Origin: Bacillota bacterium
Lineage (GTDB): Bacteria; Bacillota; Clostridia; Lachnospirales; Lachnospiraceae
Reading direction: 5' to 3'
DNA length: 64,000 bases
Assembly: GCA_023439505.1 (NCBI GenBank)
Contig: JAEXNR010000028.1
Coordinates: 36,586 to 100,585 of the forward strand
Shown one piece after another: positions 63,407 through 64,000 of the stretch (position 1 is its first letter; each line of letters starts with the position of its first letter). The position numbers and the translations under genes were made by a program. The notes beneath the pieces are model-generated. The model was not told the origin of the DNA. It saw only the letters and a list, made by a program, of their open reading frames with translations, and did not search any database.

Positions 63407-64000
63407 ATGAGATGTAATATTAAATTTACAAGAAGTGTTTACTTTCGCGTATTACTAATGATTACCCTGATAATAACACAGCTTTTTCCCTTGAATTCAG
63501 GACGAAACATAGCATCTGCAGCTTCTACTTATGTAAGAATTAAAAATGTATGGCAGAATACCTACCTATACGAAAACGGAGATCAGGTACAATACGGTAA
63601 TGTTGACAGCAGTAATCTATCCTCCCAATGGGAATTACTTGATGCCGGTGACGGTTCCGTACGAATATGTAATCGGGCATCGGGAGAGTACATGAATATC
63701 GAAAACTTATATAGCTATGTTCAGTGTACCCAGATTGAATCTTCCTGGTATAGCAGCAGATGGTTCATCGAGGATGCGGGCAATAATCAAAAACGGATAC
63801 GCAATTCCTGGCAGTCCTCTGAGTATATTCATATTGAGAATTTAACCGGGGTGGCGCAGCGCGGAACCATTTATTCTGCCTGGGATAGTGCAAAATGGAT
63901 CTTTGAAACAGTTACCGATTCGAATCCGACCCCAACACCCACATTAACGCCCACCCCGGTACCTACCGCAACCCCAACACCGATCCCCACTGCCACGCCG
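63407..64000 (+). CDS. Secreted ricin-like lectin-domain protein, N-terminal part (3' end outside window)
   Basis: 198 residues are visible and the frame is open to the window end. A signal peptide (about 1-38) is followed by a beta-trefoil/ricin-like module (about 40-170) with recurring QWELLDAGDGSVRI and WFIEDAGNNQKRI units and Q/S-x-W ends. From residue 172 a Pro-Thr linker begins (NPTPTPTLTPTPVPTATP). Such linkers join carbohydrate-binding modules to catalytic domains in secreted glycoside hydrolases of Lachnospiraceae, so an enzyme domain probably follows. AGAGGAGG lies 6 bases before the ATG. Confidence 0.75.
   Translation, partial: MRCNIKFTRSVYFRVLLMITLIITQLFPLNSGRNIASAASTYVRIKNVWQNTYLYENGDQVQYGNVDSSNLSSQWELLDAGDGSVRICNRASGEYMNIENLYSYVQCTQIESSWYSSRWFIEDAGNNQKRIRNSWQSSEYIHIENLTGVAQRGTIYSAWDSAKWIFETVTDSNPTPTPTLTPTPVPTATPTPIPTATP

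Noticed and set aside
63933..64000. CRISPR-like short repeats at the window end
   Set aside because: The repeats are in-frame CCNACN codons of a Pro-Thr protein linker.

Overview
The window looks like chromosome from a low-GC, strictly anaerobic, saccharolytic member of the Clostridia, probably Lachnospiraceae (an inference from gene content). Pointers are strong GGAGG ribosome binding sites with frequent TTG/GTG starts, rubrerythrin plus desulfoferrodoxin, ferredoxin-linked 2-oxoacid oxidoreductase, YesM/YesN regulators beside a sugar ABC transporter, a secreted protein with a Pro-Thr linker, and a small Cys/Gly-rich protein of a type seen in this family. No rRNA, tRNA, CRISPR array, prophage or transposase gene was found.

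Layout. 0-0.5 kb: end of a glycerate kinase. 0.7-7.3 kb: a nickel block with a CsoR/RcnR-type repressor and its candidate operators, an ECF nickel importer (nikMN, nikQ, nikO), and larC, larE and a convergent larB for the nickel-pincer nucleotide cofactor; no larA is present. 7.5-17.3 kb: housekeeping and accessory genes (condensation-fold acyltransferase, UvrC-like GIY-YIG nuclease, FabV enoyl reductase, ClC transporter, ArsB/NhaD-type permease, XRE regulator, methyltransferase) and two small genes. 17.3-25.7 kb: a nested inverted repeat, then a BceAB-type ABC transporter with its two-component system and a second MacB/FtsX-type ABC pair. 25.9 kb: a DUF116 protein.

27-33.3 kb is an oxidative-stress and iron island. 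Six closely packed minus-strand genes encode encapsulated ferritin with a C-terminal targeting peptide, encapsulin shell, desulfoferrodoxin, a two-subunit 2-oxoacid:ferredoxin oxidoreductase and rubrerythrin. Divergent to them lie a Cys glutathione peroxidase and an OhrR-like MarR regulator.

33.4-48.7 kb is a plant-glycan utilisation locus: GH127 beta-L-arabinofuranosidase, AraC regulator, YesM/YesN two-component system, sugar-binding lipoprotein, two permeases, a GH31 alpha-xylosidase-like enzyme, and a GH2 beta-galactosidase split into LacL and LacM with a 17-nt gene overlap. 48.8-51.4 kb: alpha/beta hydrolase, then ECF sigma factor and membrane anti-sigma protein. 51.5-58.4 kb: PucR regulator, thioredoxin-like protein, SsuABC-like transporter and a cytoplasmic arylsulfotransferase-family protein, a candidate organosulfur system. 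58.4-64 kb: secreted C39-like/Ig-like protein, WG-repeat protein, a ZTP riboswitch ahead of a stand-alone AICAR formyltransferase, and the start of a secreted lectin-like protein cut by the window end.

The points most worth a second look are the encapsulin-centred redox operon, the organosulfur/arylsulfotransferase cluster, the nickel-pincer block without larA, the ZTP riboswitch, the LacL/LacM arrangement and several unlisted small genes and repeats.
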